From Syntrophaceae bacterium (GTDB lineage Bacteria > Desulfobacterota > Syntrophia > Syntrophales > Smithellaceae): a DNA stretch of 64,000 bases. Below, in pieces: positions 19,335-27,226 of the stretch (position 1 is its first letter; every line of letters starts with the position of its first letter). The position numbers and the translations under genes were made by a program. The notes under the pieces were generated by a model, which saw only the letters and a program-made list of their open reading frames with translations, did no database searches and was not told where the DNA came from. The stretch is taken from positions 1 through 64,000 of the forward strand of contig JAFGLS010000201.1 of assembly GCA_016927935.1 (NCBI GenBank), given 5' to 3'.

Positions 19335-19426
19335 GTGTCATTTCGAGGAACAAAGTGACGAGAAATCTTTCTTTTATTTAAACATCTTATAAGATTTCTC
19401 CCTTCGGTCGAAATGGCAAACCGGCC
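19335..19426. repeat. Family 2 repeat, copy F2a
   Basis: GTCATTTCGAGGAAC...GAGAAATCTT on the left and AAGATTTCTCCCTTCGG with TCGAAATGGC on the right form nested inverted repeats. It lies between tlyA and dxs. Confidence 0.8.
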
Positions 19427-19466
19427 ATGATGCAAAGGTCATAATATATGAATTCAAGATATTTGA

Positions 19467-21368
19467 TCACTTTGCCAGCATTTCTTTTGCCACGTTAATA
19501 ATACCTTCTTCATCAACTCCGTATTTACGGCGCTGCTCGGCCTGGGTGGCGTGTTTCACAAATTCATCGGGAATACCCAAACGTTTTACCCGAACACCGG
19601 TAACGCCCTTTTCAGCCAGCAATTCCAGAACAGCACTGCCAAAACCGCCCTGAAGCACGTTTTCCTCAACCGTAATAATTTTACTGACGGTCGCCGCTGT
19701 TTTCAGGATAAGTTCTTCATCAAGTGGCTTAACAAAGCGGGCATTGATAACTTTAACATTAAATCCTTCTCCGGCAAGTCGCCCGGCCGCAACCAGAGAA
19801 GGATTGACAGTCGAACCGATAGCAATAATGACCAAATCGGACCCCTCCCGCAGAATTTCGCCTTTCCCTATAACAATATTTTTCAGTTCTTCATCCAGTT
19901 TCGCGCCTGTTCCCCTGCCCCGTGGATATCGCAGAGAAACCGGCTGACCGCAACCAACAGCAGTCTTGAGCATATACTGCATTTCATTTTCGTCCTTGGG
20001 CGCCATCACAATAATGTTGGGAATAGAACGCAGATAGGAATAATCCAGAAGGCCCTGATGGGTGGCGCCGTCTTCGCCGACCAGTCCGCCGCGGTCAATG
20101 GCAAAAACAACCGGCAGTTTTTGCAGACACACATCATGCACTATTTGATCGTAGGCTCTTTGCAGAAAAGTAGAATAAATGGCAACAATAGGAATGAATC
20201 CCTGCACGGCCAAACCGGCGGCAAAGGTTACCGCGTGCTGTTCCGCAATACCCACATCATAAAAACGGCTCGGGAATTCCTGAATAAACTGATTGAGACC
20301 GGTGCCTTCACACATCGCGGCGGTAATGGCCACAATACGGGAGTCGGCATGAGCCAACTTGACAAGAGTCTTCCCGAATACTTTTGTATATGTGGGAATA
20401 TCGGACGAAGAAGAAATAGCCTGACCTGTTTCCACGTTAAAAGGAGCGACCCCATGAAAACCCAGAGGGTCTTCCTCGGCAAACTCGTATCCCTTGCCTT
20501 TTTTCGTGATTACATGCACGAGAATGGGACCTTTCATTTCTTTGATATTCTGAAAATTTCTGATGAGGTATTTCAGTTTGTGCCCTGCCAGCGGCCCGAC
20601 ATATGTGAAACCCATTTCTTCAAAAAGGGCTCCGGGCACCATCATGGATTTCAATATCTCTTCAATCCTCCGGGCGAATTTAATTAAACTTCCGCCGATC
20701 CCCGGAATACTATTGAGAAAGCCTTTAATGTCCGCCTTTATTGTTGTTATCGTATGTCCCGTCATCACCCGGCTTAAGTAGGAAGACATCGCTCCGACAT
20801 TAGAAGAAATGGACATTTCGTTATCGTTTAAAATTATAATCATATCTTTTTTGCGGTCCCCAGCCCAATTCAATGCCTCAAAAGCCATTCCCGTAGTCAT
20901 GGAACCGTCACCGATAACGGCGATTATTTTATTTTTGTCTCTTTTTAAACAACCGGCTTCAGTGAATCCCGTAGCGGCGGAAATAGAAGTTCCACTGTGT
21001 CCCGTATTAAAGACATCATAGGGGCTTTCTTCTCTTCGCGGGAATCCGCTCATGCCGTTTTGTTTGCGCAAGCTGGTAAAATCGTTTTTGCGGCCGGTAA
21101 TTATTTTATGAGCATAGGTCTGATGACCGACATCCCAGATAAGCTTATCCTGAGGCGTATTAAAAACATAGTGGAGGGCCAGCGTTAATTCCACTGCTCC
21201 CAGAGATGAAGCCAGATGCCCGCCGCAGGAAGCGACCGTGCCAATAATCAATTCTCTTATTTCCTGCGCCAGAGTATTGAGCTGGGGGATGCTAAGCCCG
21301 CGTATATCCGCAGGAAACATCACATCTTTCAGAACACTGTAATTTACTTTTTCCGGTTGCTTTACCAA
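19467..21368 (-). CDS. dxs: 1-deoxy-D-xylulose-5-phosphate synthase
   Basis: This 633-residue thiamine-diphosphate enzyme condenses pyruvate and glyceraldehyde-3-phosphate, the first step of the MEP isoprenoid pathway. ThDP-binding motifs are IGDGSMTTGMAFEALN and NDNEMSIS. The transketolase-type pyrimidine domain holds DVGIAEQHAVTFAAGLA and DRGGLVGEDGATHQG, and an ordinary C-terminal domain ends the protein. It follows ispA by 30 bases in an xseA-xseB-ispA-dxs operon and complements the IspH half of the fusion nearby. Confidence 0.97.
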   Translation of the reverse strand: MVKQPEKVNYSVLKDVMFPADIRGLSIPQLNTLAQEIRELIIGTVASCGGHLASSLGAVELTLALHYVFNTPQDKLIWDVGHQTYAHKIITGRKNDFTSLRKQNGMSGFPRREESPYDVFNTGHSGTSISAATGFTEAGCLKRDKNKIIAVIGDGSMTTGMAFEALNWAGDRKKDMIIILNDNEMSISSNVGAMSSYLSRVMTGHTITTIKADIKGFLNSIPGIGGSLIKFARRIEEILKSMMVPGALFEEMGFTYVGPLAGHKLKYLIRNFQNIKEMKGPILVHVITKKGKGYEFAEEDPLGFHGVAPFNVETGQAISSSSDIPTYTKVFGKTLVKLAHADSRIVAITAAMCEGTGLNQFIQEFPSRFYDVGIAEQHAVTFAAGLAVQGFIPIVAIYSTFLQRAYDQIVHDVCLQKLPVVFAIDRGGLVGEDGATHQGLLDYSYLRSIPNIIVMAPKDENEMQYMLKTAVGCGQPVSLRYPRGRGTGAKLDEELKNIVIGKGEILREGSDLVIIAIGSTVNPSLVAAGRLAGEGFNVKVINARFVKPLDEELILKTAATVSKIITVEENVLQGGFGSAVLELLAEKGVTGVRVKRLGIPDEFVKHATQAEQRRKYGVDEEGIINVAKEMLAK

Positions 21369-21398
21369 AATATAATCCTTCTTAATGAAAAAATTGTC

Positions 21399-22301
21399 TT
21401 AAGATTTTCTTTCCTTAATATAGCGGGCTATTACAATAAGCGGCATGGCCCTCTCATCAAAACCGGAAAGGCTGGCCACAGCCGCTTCTATGTGTTTGGC
21501 CAATTTTTCTTTCGCCGTTTGAATTCCCAGCAAGGACGGATAGGTAAGTTTATTGCGGGCAGCGTCACTGCCGGTCCCCTTGCCCATTAACTCTCTGTCT
21601 CCTTCGACATTCAGAATATCATCAGCTATCTGAAATGCCAATCCGACGTTCATTCCATACTCAATCAAAGACTGAATCTTTTCTTTTCCGGCGTTAAAAA
21701 TCATAGCTCCCGATTTAACCGCGGCTACAATTAGCGCGGCCGTTTTACGCCGGTGAATTTCCTGAAGAATTATTTCATCGGCCCCTGTCTTCTCCGAAAT
21801 TACATCCAGTGCCTGACCGCCGACCATGCCGCCAATTCCCGCGGCATGGGCAATTTCCTGTATGATAGCCAAGCGCCTCTCCGCCGAAAACATAACTTTT
21901 TCCGACATGGATAATAGAGCAAATGCTTCTGTCAGCAGAGCATCGCCGGCCAAAATTGCGATATTTTCTCCAAATACTTTATGGCAGGTGGGTTTGCCGC
22001 GCCGGAAATCATCGTTATCCATTGACGGCAAATCGTCATGAATGAGGGAGTAGCTATGAATCAATTCGAGGGCGCAGGCAACCGGCATGGCCGGAGCAAG
22101 ATCACCACCGACAGCTTCCGCCGCCGCCAGACATAGAATAGGCCTGATACGCTTCCCTCCGTTGAAAACACTGTATCGTACAGCCTTATAGATATCAGCT
22201 GGAATACCGTCTTCACGAAGATAACGCTGCAGTGCCTCTTCTACAATATTGCGTCTGTCCTCCAGATACGCCTTTAAGAACAGCTCATCATCCTGATTCA
22301 C
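21399..22301 (-). CDS. ispA: Geranyl/farnesyl diphosphate synthase (IspA-like)
   Basis: This 300-residue trans-prenyltransferase has a first aspartate motif HDDLPSMDNDDFRRG (DDxxxxD type) and a second FQIADDILNVEGD, with GGKRIRPILCLA and KTAALIVAAVKSGA between expected positions. It elongates DMAPP/IPP to short-chain allylic diphosphates, the precursors of quinone, hopanoid and undecaprenyl chains. Its start overlaps the end of xseB by 14 bases, implying translational coupling. Confidence 0.95.
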   Translation of the reverse strand: MNQDDELFLKAYLEDRRNIVEEALQRYLREDGIPADIYKAVRYSVFNGGKRIRPILCLAAAEAVGGDLAPAMPVACALELIHSYSLIHDDLPSMDNDDFRRGKPTCHKVFGENIAILAGDALLTEAFALLSMSEKVMFSAERRLAIIQEIAHAAGIGGMVGGQALDVISEKTGADEIILQEIHRRKTAALIVAAVKSGAMIFNAGKEKIQSLIEYGMNVGLAFQIADDILNVEGDRELMGKGTGSDAARNKLTYPSLLGIQTAKEKLAKHIEAAVASLSGFDERAMPLIVIARYIKERKS

Positions 22302-22524
22302 TTTCTTCTTCCTTAAAACGTTTTACCTGCAGTGAATTTTCTTTCTCCAATAGTGTCTCCACGCGACGTTCCGTTTCCTCAAGTTTGGATGAACAAAAGC
22401 GAATAAGTTTTATTCCTTCTTCAAAAGATTTCAATGTTTCATCCAGAGGCATATCGCCTGCCTCCATTTTTCTTACAATATCTTCCAGTTTTTCCAATGC
22501 GTCTTCAAATTTTTCTTTTGCCAT
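22288..22524 (-). CDS. xseB: Exodeoxyribonuclease VII small subunit
   Basis: This 78-residue coiled-coil protein (MAKEKFEDALEKLEDIVRKMEAGDMPLDETLKSFEEGIKL) matches XseB, the helical partner that binds XseA. ATG 22524 is chosen. A frame extension to a TTG at 22551 would read into the palindromic leader, and AACGGGGTG, an arm of that palindrome, provides a plausible ribosome site eight bases upstream. The 3' end overlaps ispA. Confidence 0.93.
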   Translation of the reverse strand: MAKEKFEDALEKLEDIVRKMEAGDMPLDETLKSFEEGIKLIRFCSSKLEETERRVETLLEKENSLQVKRFKEEESESG

Positions 22525-22530
22525 AATCAC

Positions 22531-22642
22531 CCCGTTAGAGAAAATCCCCAACTCCCGCTGGGGTTTAAAATCTTGTAAAACAGTCAGCTGTTTAATGCTG
22601 TCTCCCGACTTTGCAAAGCGCCCGTTACTCTAACGGGGCTTA
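22531..22642. repeat. Palindromic spacer between xseA and xseB
   Basis: CCCCGTTAGAG at 22531 recurs inverted as CTCTAACGGGG near 22628-22638, where the short hairpin CCCGTTA-CTC-TAACGGG is also formed. A further small pair, CCCCAACTCCCGCTGGGG, lies inside. It occupies the 150-base gap within the operon. Confidence 0.65.
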
Positions 22643-22679
22643 CCCCTGACCCCCGATAAACGATATTGAACCAAACTTT

Positions 22680-24011
22680 CTAAAATATTTTTTCTATTTT
22701 AGCGTCAAAATTGCCCCTTGCCAAGCGGACATTGATATCGTCGCCTACCTTCAAGCCGTCCGTTTGCCGGACTACCATACCACTATCAACCCTGCTTGTA
22801 ATACTGTAACCCCTCTTTAGTACTGCCAAAGGATTTAAAGACTCCAATACCGCCGAATCTTTTTGGAGCCTTTCCTTGAACGCCGACATATGGCACGAAA
22901 AATTACCGCACAAATCCTTTTGCATATTTTTCAACAAAATTTTTCTTTCCCTGATTTTTATTGCCGGACTCTGATGCTGAAGCCGTAATTCCAATTGCCT
23001 AATCTCATTATTCAGAATTTGCCTCCCGTGATAAAACGCTGATGAGAGTCTTTCCTTAAGGTCATCAATATTTATTTTCAGATTAATAATAAACCGGCGC
23101 GGATCTTTCAGCCTCTCCTGCAATGAGGCAAGCCGCTCCTTTATGTTTTGGAGATGACGGAGCCAGCCGGTTTTCATTCTCCGACGGAGAATATTTATTT
23201 TTGATATTAATTCCATCCGTTCGGGCACAATCAATTCCACAGCTGCCGACGGTGTGGGCGCTCGCAAATCCGCCACAAAATCACAAATAGTAAAATCAGT
23301 TTCATGACCGACAGCTGACACTATGGGTATTGATGAACGGAAAATTTCCCGCGCCAGAGCTTCGTCATTGAAGGGAGCAAGGTCTTCCAGTGAGCCGCCG
23401 CCGCGTGCTATTATTATCACATCAATTTTTCCATAAGAATGCAAATTGCGCAAAGCCCGGATAATTTCTGCCGCCGCTTCGCTCCCCTGCACCCGCACAG
23501 GAGCAATTAATATATCCACGTAAGGGAAACGTCGTTTTGTTATGTTCAAAATATCCCTGATTACCGCGCCGGTGGGGGAAGTTATAACACCGATTTTCTC
23601 TGGCAGAAAGGGAATACTTTTTTTATGGATTTCATCAAACAATCCCTCCGCGAAAAGTTTGGCTTTGAGTTGCTCAAAGGCTTTCTGCAAAGCGCCGATA
23701 CCCAGCGGTTCCACCGATTCCACAACAAGCTGATACTCTCCTCGCGGCAGATAAACATTCAGGCGCGCTCGGCACAGAACCTTTATACCTTCTTCCAGTT
23801 CAAAATTTTTCCGCTTTTCATACCCGCCGAACTGGCGGAAAAAAACCGCCCTAATTTGGCTTTTATCATCCTTCAGCGTAAAATAAACATGGCCTGATTG
23901 CGGCCGCCGCAGATTAGAAACCTCCCCTTCCACCAAAACAAAATCAAACGACTCCTCAAGGAGAAATTTAATATTATTATTCAGTTGTGAAACCGTTAGA
24001 ATCTCGTCCAT
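22680..24011 (-). CDS. xseA: Exodeoxyribonuclease VII large subunit
   Basis: This protein of about 443 residues has an N-terminal OB fold (VEGEVSNLRRPQSGHVYFTLKDDKSQIRAVFF), the ExoVII catalytic domain (PEKIGVITSPTGAVIRDI, IIIARGGGSLEDLAPFNDEALAR, IPIVSAVGHETDFTICDFVADLRAPTPSAAVE), a long coiled-coil region and the C-terminal SLNPLAVLKRGYSI. It degrades single-stranded DNA bidirectionally. ATG 24011 (MDEILTVSQL) is preferred over an upstream frame start at 24059, whose 16 extra residues are unlike the family. First gene of the operon. Confidence 0.95.
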   Translation of the reverse strand: MDEILTVSQLNNNIKFLLEESFDFVLVEGEVSNLRRPQSGHVYFTLKDDKSQIRAVFFRQFGGYEKRKNFELEEGIKVLCRARLNVYLPRGEYQLVVESVEPLGIGALQKAFEQLKAKLFAEGLFDEIHKKSIPFLPEKIGVITSPTGAVIRDILNITKRRFPYVDILIAPVRVQGSEAAAEIIRALRNLHSYGKIDVIIIARGGGSLEDLAPFNDEALAREIFRSSIPIVSAVGHETDFTICDFVADLRAPTPSAAVELIVPERMELISKINILRRRMKTGWLRHLQNIKERLASLQERLKDPRRFIINLKINIDDLKERLSSAFYHGRQILNNEIRQLELRLQHQSPAIKIRERKILLKNMQKDLCGNFSCHMSAFKERLQKDSAVLESLNPLAVLKRGYSITSRVDSGMVVRQTDGLKVGDDINVRLARGNFDAKIEKIF

Positions 24012-24178
24012 ATGACCAGTCCCGCATTGTGAACTATCAGATATTGAAAGGTAAAACAAGATTGAATTACTGCTGAATCGCCTTTAAAAGGTGCAAATTT
24101 AGCACCATCATAAACGTGTGCCTATCTCATAGCTAGGATTTCATTGACATACGAAAAACTTCTTTATATGTTGACAGC

Positions 24179-25621
24179 ATGAAAAATAAATTTTCTTTAA
24201 AAAATATTCGGAAAAATTATCATTTGGTAAAACAACTAATTATTTTTACGCTTTGTTTTTTTGCTGTTTCCAATGTTTATGCTGAAGCGGATGCGACAGA
24301 AAAAAACGCCAGGTTAATTAAAGCCGCCGAAAAAGGAATCCTTCAAGACGTGCAGGCCGCATTGACCGCTGGCGCTGATATTAACGCGACATCGGTTAAA
24401 AAATATGATGGTATTTTTGCAAAGAAAGTGACTCCTTTGATAGTAGCATCTGAAAATGGCCACACGGAGATTGTCAAATTTCTTTTGGAAAAGGGTGCCA
24501 ATTTAAAAATAAACAGAATACCTGACGGCATTACGCCTTTAATGCTGGCTGCGGAAAACGGCCACGCGGAAATCGTAAAAATTCTTTCAGACAAGGGTGC
24601 TGATGTTAATGCAAAGAATAATCACGGATTGACTGCCCTTATGATGGCAGCGCAAAATGGTCATGCGGAAGTCATAAAAACCCTTTTGGATAAGGGTGCC
24701 GATGTCAATGCAAAGAAAACCGAAAAAGTTACTGCCCTGATGATGGCATCAGAAAAAGGCCATACGGAAATTGTCAAACTTCTTCTGGATAAGGGTGCAG
24801 ACGTAAATATAAAGAGAGACGTCGATGATGTAACCGCTCTGATACTTTCAGCGGAAAAAGGCTACGTTAAAGTAGTGAACCTTCTTTTGGATAAGGGCGC
24901 TGATGTAAATGTAGGGAGTGTTGATGGTGTAACGGCCTTGATGATAGCATCGGAAAAAGGCCATACGGAGGTTATCAGGCTTCTTTTGGATAGGGGCGCT
25001 AACCCGAATCTATATAAAAAATCAGAAAGAATAACTGCTCTGATGATGGCAGCGCAATACGGTCATACGGAGATTTTCAAGTTTCTTTTGGATAAGGGCG
25101 CTGATGTAAATATAAAGACAAAATCTGAAAATGTAACTGCTTTAATAATAGCGGCACAAAACGGTTACACAGAGATTGTCAAGCTTCTTTTGGATAAGGG
25201 CGCTGATGTAAATGAAAAAAACATTGACAATGTAACGCCTCTGATGATGGCTTCTGGAAAAGGTCATACGGAAGTTGTCAGGCTTCTTCTGGATAAGGGT
25301 GCTGATCCAAATATAAATAAAAAACCCGATAAAATAACTGCCCTGATGATGGCAGCGGAACAAGGATATGCGGAGATCGCCATACTCCTTCTGGATAAGG
25401 GTGCTGACATAAATGCAAAAAATACCGATAAAATAACTGCCCTGATTGTAGCATCACAAAACGGCCATACGGAAATTGTCAAACTTCTATTGAATAAAGG
25501 TGTTGATATAAACATAAAGGCGAAAATTGGAGGGGCTGAATTTACAGCACTGACGATTGCAAAATATTACGCCAAGAATGACATTGTGGAACTTCTACAG
25601 AAAGCGGGAGCAAAGGAATAA
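24179..25621 (+). CDS. Exported ankyrin-repeat protein (13 repeats)
   Basis: This 480-residue protein begins with a basic N-terminus and a hydrophobic segment ending FAVSNVYAEA, consistent with a signal peptide, so it is probably periplasmic. About 13 ankyrin repeats of 33-34 residues follow, of the form VTALMMAAENGHTEIVKLLL then DKGADVN. The repeats are very alike at DNA level, suggesting recent internal duplication. No enzymatic domain is present. The role is probably protein binding; the partner is unknown. No clear ribosome site precedes ATG 24179 (GTTGACAGC), and a promoter-like TTGACA at 24144 with TATATG at 24165 would leave a very short leader. Confidence 0.85.
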   Translation: MKNKFSLKNIRKNYHLVKQLIIFTLCFFAVSNVYAEADATEKNARLIKAAEKGILQDVQAALTAGADINATSVKKYDGIFAKKVTPLIVASENGHTEIVKFLLEKGANLKINRIPDGITPLMLAAENGHAEIVKILSDKGADVNAKNNHGLTALMMAAQNGHAEVIKTLLDKGADVNAKKTEKVTALMMASEKGHTEIVKLLLDKGADVNIKRDVDDVTALILSAEKGYVKVVNLLLDKGADVNVGSVDGVTALMIASEKGHTEVIRLLLDRGANPNLYKKSERITALMMAAQYGHTEIFKFLLDKGADVNIKTKSENVTALIIAAQNGYTEIVKLLLDKGADVNEKNIDNVTPLMMASGKGHTEVVRLLLDKGADPNINKKPDKITALMMAAEQGYAEIAILLLDKGADINAKNTDKITALIVASQNGHTEIVKLLLNKGVDINIKAKIGGAEFTALTIAKYYAKNDIVELLQKAGAKE

Positions 25622-25761
25622 TTTACATTACCGTTATAATTTCAAATTTATTAAACAGGATTTAAAATTCTAAAAAAGATGAAATTTAAACACCTTGATT
25701 TTTATCTGATTTCCGTAAACACTTACAAATAAATCAAAAAGTAATTCCACCTATTGTTCGG

Positions 25762-25799
25762 AAAAGTGAAGCATCTAAAATTATTGGTTCACTTTTTTA
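25762..25799. terminator. Bidirectional rho-independent terminator candidate
   Basis: AAAAGTGAA at 25762-25770 pairs with TTCACTTTT at 25788-25796 and is followed by a T run. It lies between the convergent ankyrin gene and the small membrane protein gene. Confidence 0.55.
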
Positions 25800-25966
25800 T
25801 TTAGCATTTTCTTCAGTATATTCTCTACAATTTTATGTATTTCAGATCCTCTTTTTTCTATGCTTTTGGTGTTTCTACTTACCTGAATTTGTATTACCAG
25901 CACAATAATCAAGAGAAAAAAAACAAGCACACTGGCAATATAATGTTCGAATTCCCATGGTTCCAT
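25781..25966 (-). CDS. Small single-pass membrane protein, function unknown
   Basis: This 61-residue protein starts at ATG 25966, preceded by AAGGAG at good spacing. Residues about 10-31 form one strongly hydrophobic segment (YIASVLVFFLLIIVLVIQIQV); a short basic cytoplasmic tail with a possible coiled coil follows (SIEKRGSEIHKIVENILKKMLNKK). I recognise no family. Its stop lies in the arm of the terminator hairpin shared with the ankyrin gene. Confidence 0.6.
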   Translation of the reverse strand: MEPWEFEHYIASVLVFFLLIIVLVIQIQVSRNTKSIEKRGSEIHKIVENILKKMLNKKVNQ

Positions 25967-26122
25967 AGCAAACTCCTTTTTGTTGAGTTACATTTTGCTT
26001 TTTTCCAATCGCACTGGTTGTAATCTAGCATAAAACTGTAAATATTAAAATTGAGGACTTGTAACACAGCATAAAATCAAAAATTGAGAAACTATAGGAT
26101 ACAGAAAAAAAGCTCGTTAATG

Positions 26123-26266
26123 TTACCTAAAGCTAATAAGTTCCTGACCTCTGGAATTCATTTTTTTACAATGGTCCAACGCATGTTTTTTTCTATCGGC
26201 TATTTTCTGCCTTAAGAATTTTTGATTAGCCAAAAGTTCGGTTAAAACTTTTGTCAGTTTTGCCAT
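26123..26266 (-). CDS. Possible very small basic protein (47 aa)
   Basis: An open frame from ATG 26266 to TAA 26125-26123 encodes MAKLTKVLTELLANQKFLRQ and onward, a lysine/arginine-rich helical peptide. It lies just downstream of another small basic protein gene on the same strand. No convincing ribosome site is seen, so it may be spurious. The composition resembles that of its neighbours. Confidence 0.35.
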   Translation of the reverse strand: MAKLTKVLTELLANQKFLRQKIADRKKHALDHCKKMNSRGQELISFR

Positions 26267-26292
26267 TTTAGCAAAGAAAGAAAAGGAGACAA

Positions 26293-26637
26293 TTATTTCT
26301 CTTTCAACGGCTTCGTTTTCTTCAGTAAGATTCCCTTCCTATGCGACCTCGCCAACAATATTCTGCTTATAGCATCCTTCAATCTCTCATATTCTTTTGG
26401 CATTAAGCCGGGCACGTTACTTTGTTTCTTTTTTTCTTCGGGAACTACCTTCCTGTCAGAAACTCCTCTTGTTACTTTTTTTTCTGCCTTAACTTTTTTT
26501 ATTTCATTCAGTAATTCCCGTTTACTGATAATGCCCTTCTTATCCAGCAGATTAATCAACGCCTTTAGATGAATAGCTTCAGACATTAGTAATTTTTTGA
26601 TACTTACTGATTCTTTCGCGTCAAATTTGTTTGGCAT
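26293..26637 (-). CDS. Small lysine-rich helical protein, function unknown
   Basis: This 114-residue, strongly basic protein has AGAGGA before ATG 26637. The N-terminal half (SIKKLLMSEAIHLKALINLLDKKGIISKRELLNEIKKVKAEKK) looks like a helical bundle. The C-terminal half is a charged tail ending KKTKPLKEK. It lies about 90 bases downstream of the phasin-like gene on the same strand. The pair may act together on a polyanion or granule surface, which is only inferred from composition. Confidence 0.6.
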   Translation of the reverse strand: MPNKFDAKESVSIKKLLMSEAIHLKALINLLDKKGIISKRELLNEIKKVKAEKKVTRGVSDRKVVPEEKKKQSNVPGLMPKEYERLKDAISRILLARSHRKGILLKKTKPLKEK

Positions 26638-26727
26638 CTATACAAATCCTCTGTTTTTAATATCCAGTGATTTCTCCTTTCTCTTTGATAAGAGTCCTTC
26701 TGAACTGTCTCTGTGCGTTTTTTTATC

Positions 26728-27096
26728 TCATTGCTTACGCTGTTTTTTTCTCTTGCTTTTTGACTTTTTCTTACTGTCTCCACCTGATTTTTTCTTTGAT
26801 GATGGAATAATATCGTCTATCAATGATTTAACGCGCTTCTCGACATCTTTCCTTGCCCCCACACTCTGCTTCCTGACATCCCTGATAAAACTCTTTACAT
26901 CAGATGTGGACAGTTCGTTTTCTTTGGCAACCTTTTTTATCCACTTCTCAATCGTTTCCTCTCCCAGAAAAACCAGCCCGAGACCGGCGAAAACAGATGT
27001 TTTTACGAAGTCCACTACATCCCCGACAACTTCACTAATAATGTTTTCATCTCTCGACTTACTTTTTGACTTACTTTTTGATTTTTTTGTAGACAT
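26728..27096 (-). CDS. Phasin-like granule/nucleoid-associated protein
   Basis: This 122-residue protein has GAGGAGG before ATG 27096. Lysine/serine repeats sit at the N-terminus (KKSKSKSKSKSRDE) and C-terminus (KKKSGGDSKKKSKSKRKKQRKQ), flanking an amphipathic region (VGDVVDFVKTSVFAGLGLVFLGEETIEKWIKKVA) and heptad-like RKDVEKRVKSLIDDI. This plan recalls PhaF/phasin-type proteins, whose basic tails bind DNA while the core coats polyhydroxyalkanoate granules. No PHA synthase is present in the window, so the assignment is tentative. Confidence 0.55.
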   Translation of the reverse strand: MSTKKSKSKSKSKSRDENIISEVVGDVVDFVKTSVFAGLGLVFLGEETIEKWIKKVAKENELSTSDVKSFIRDVRKQSVGARKDVEKRVKSLIDDIIPSSKKKSGGDSKKKSKSKRKKQRKQ

Positions 27097-27226
27097 TTTA
27101 AATCCTCCTCATATGTTTTATTTTTTGCTTGCTCTTTAGCCAAGCTTTTCTTCACCTATATCAGCAAACCATTCCTTTTTTCAATTTAAAAAATCACGGG
27201 ATGATCAAAAAATAGTAATTCCCAAA

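Noticed and set aside
19551..20687. 378-residue plus-strand frame
   Set aside because: Antisense to dxs, whose catalytic motifs are intact.
24300..25600. Regularly spaced repeats resembling a CRISPR array
   Set aside because: Spacing of about 100 bases and conserved reading frame show they are ankyrin codons.
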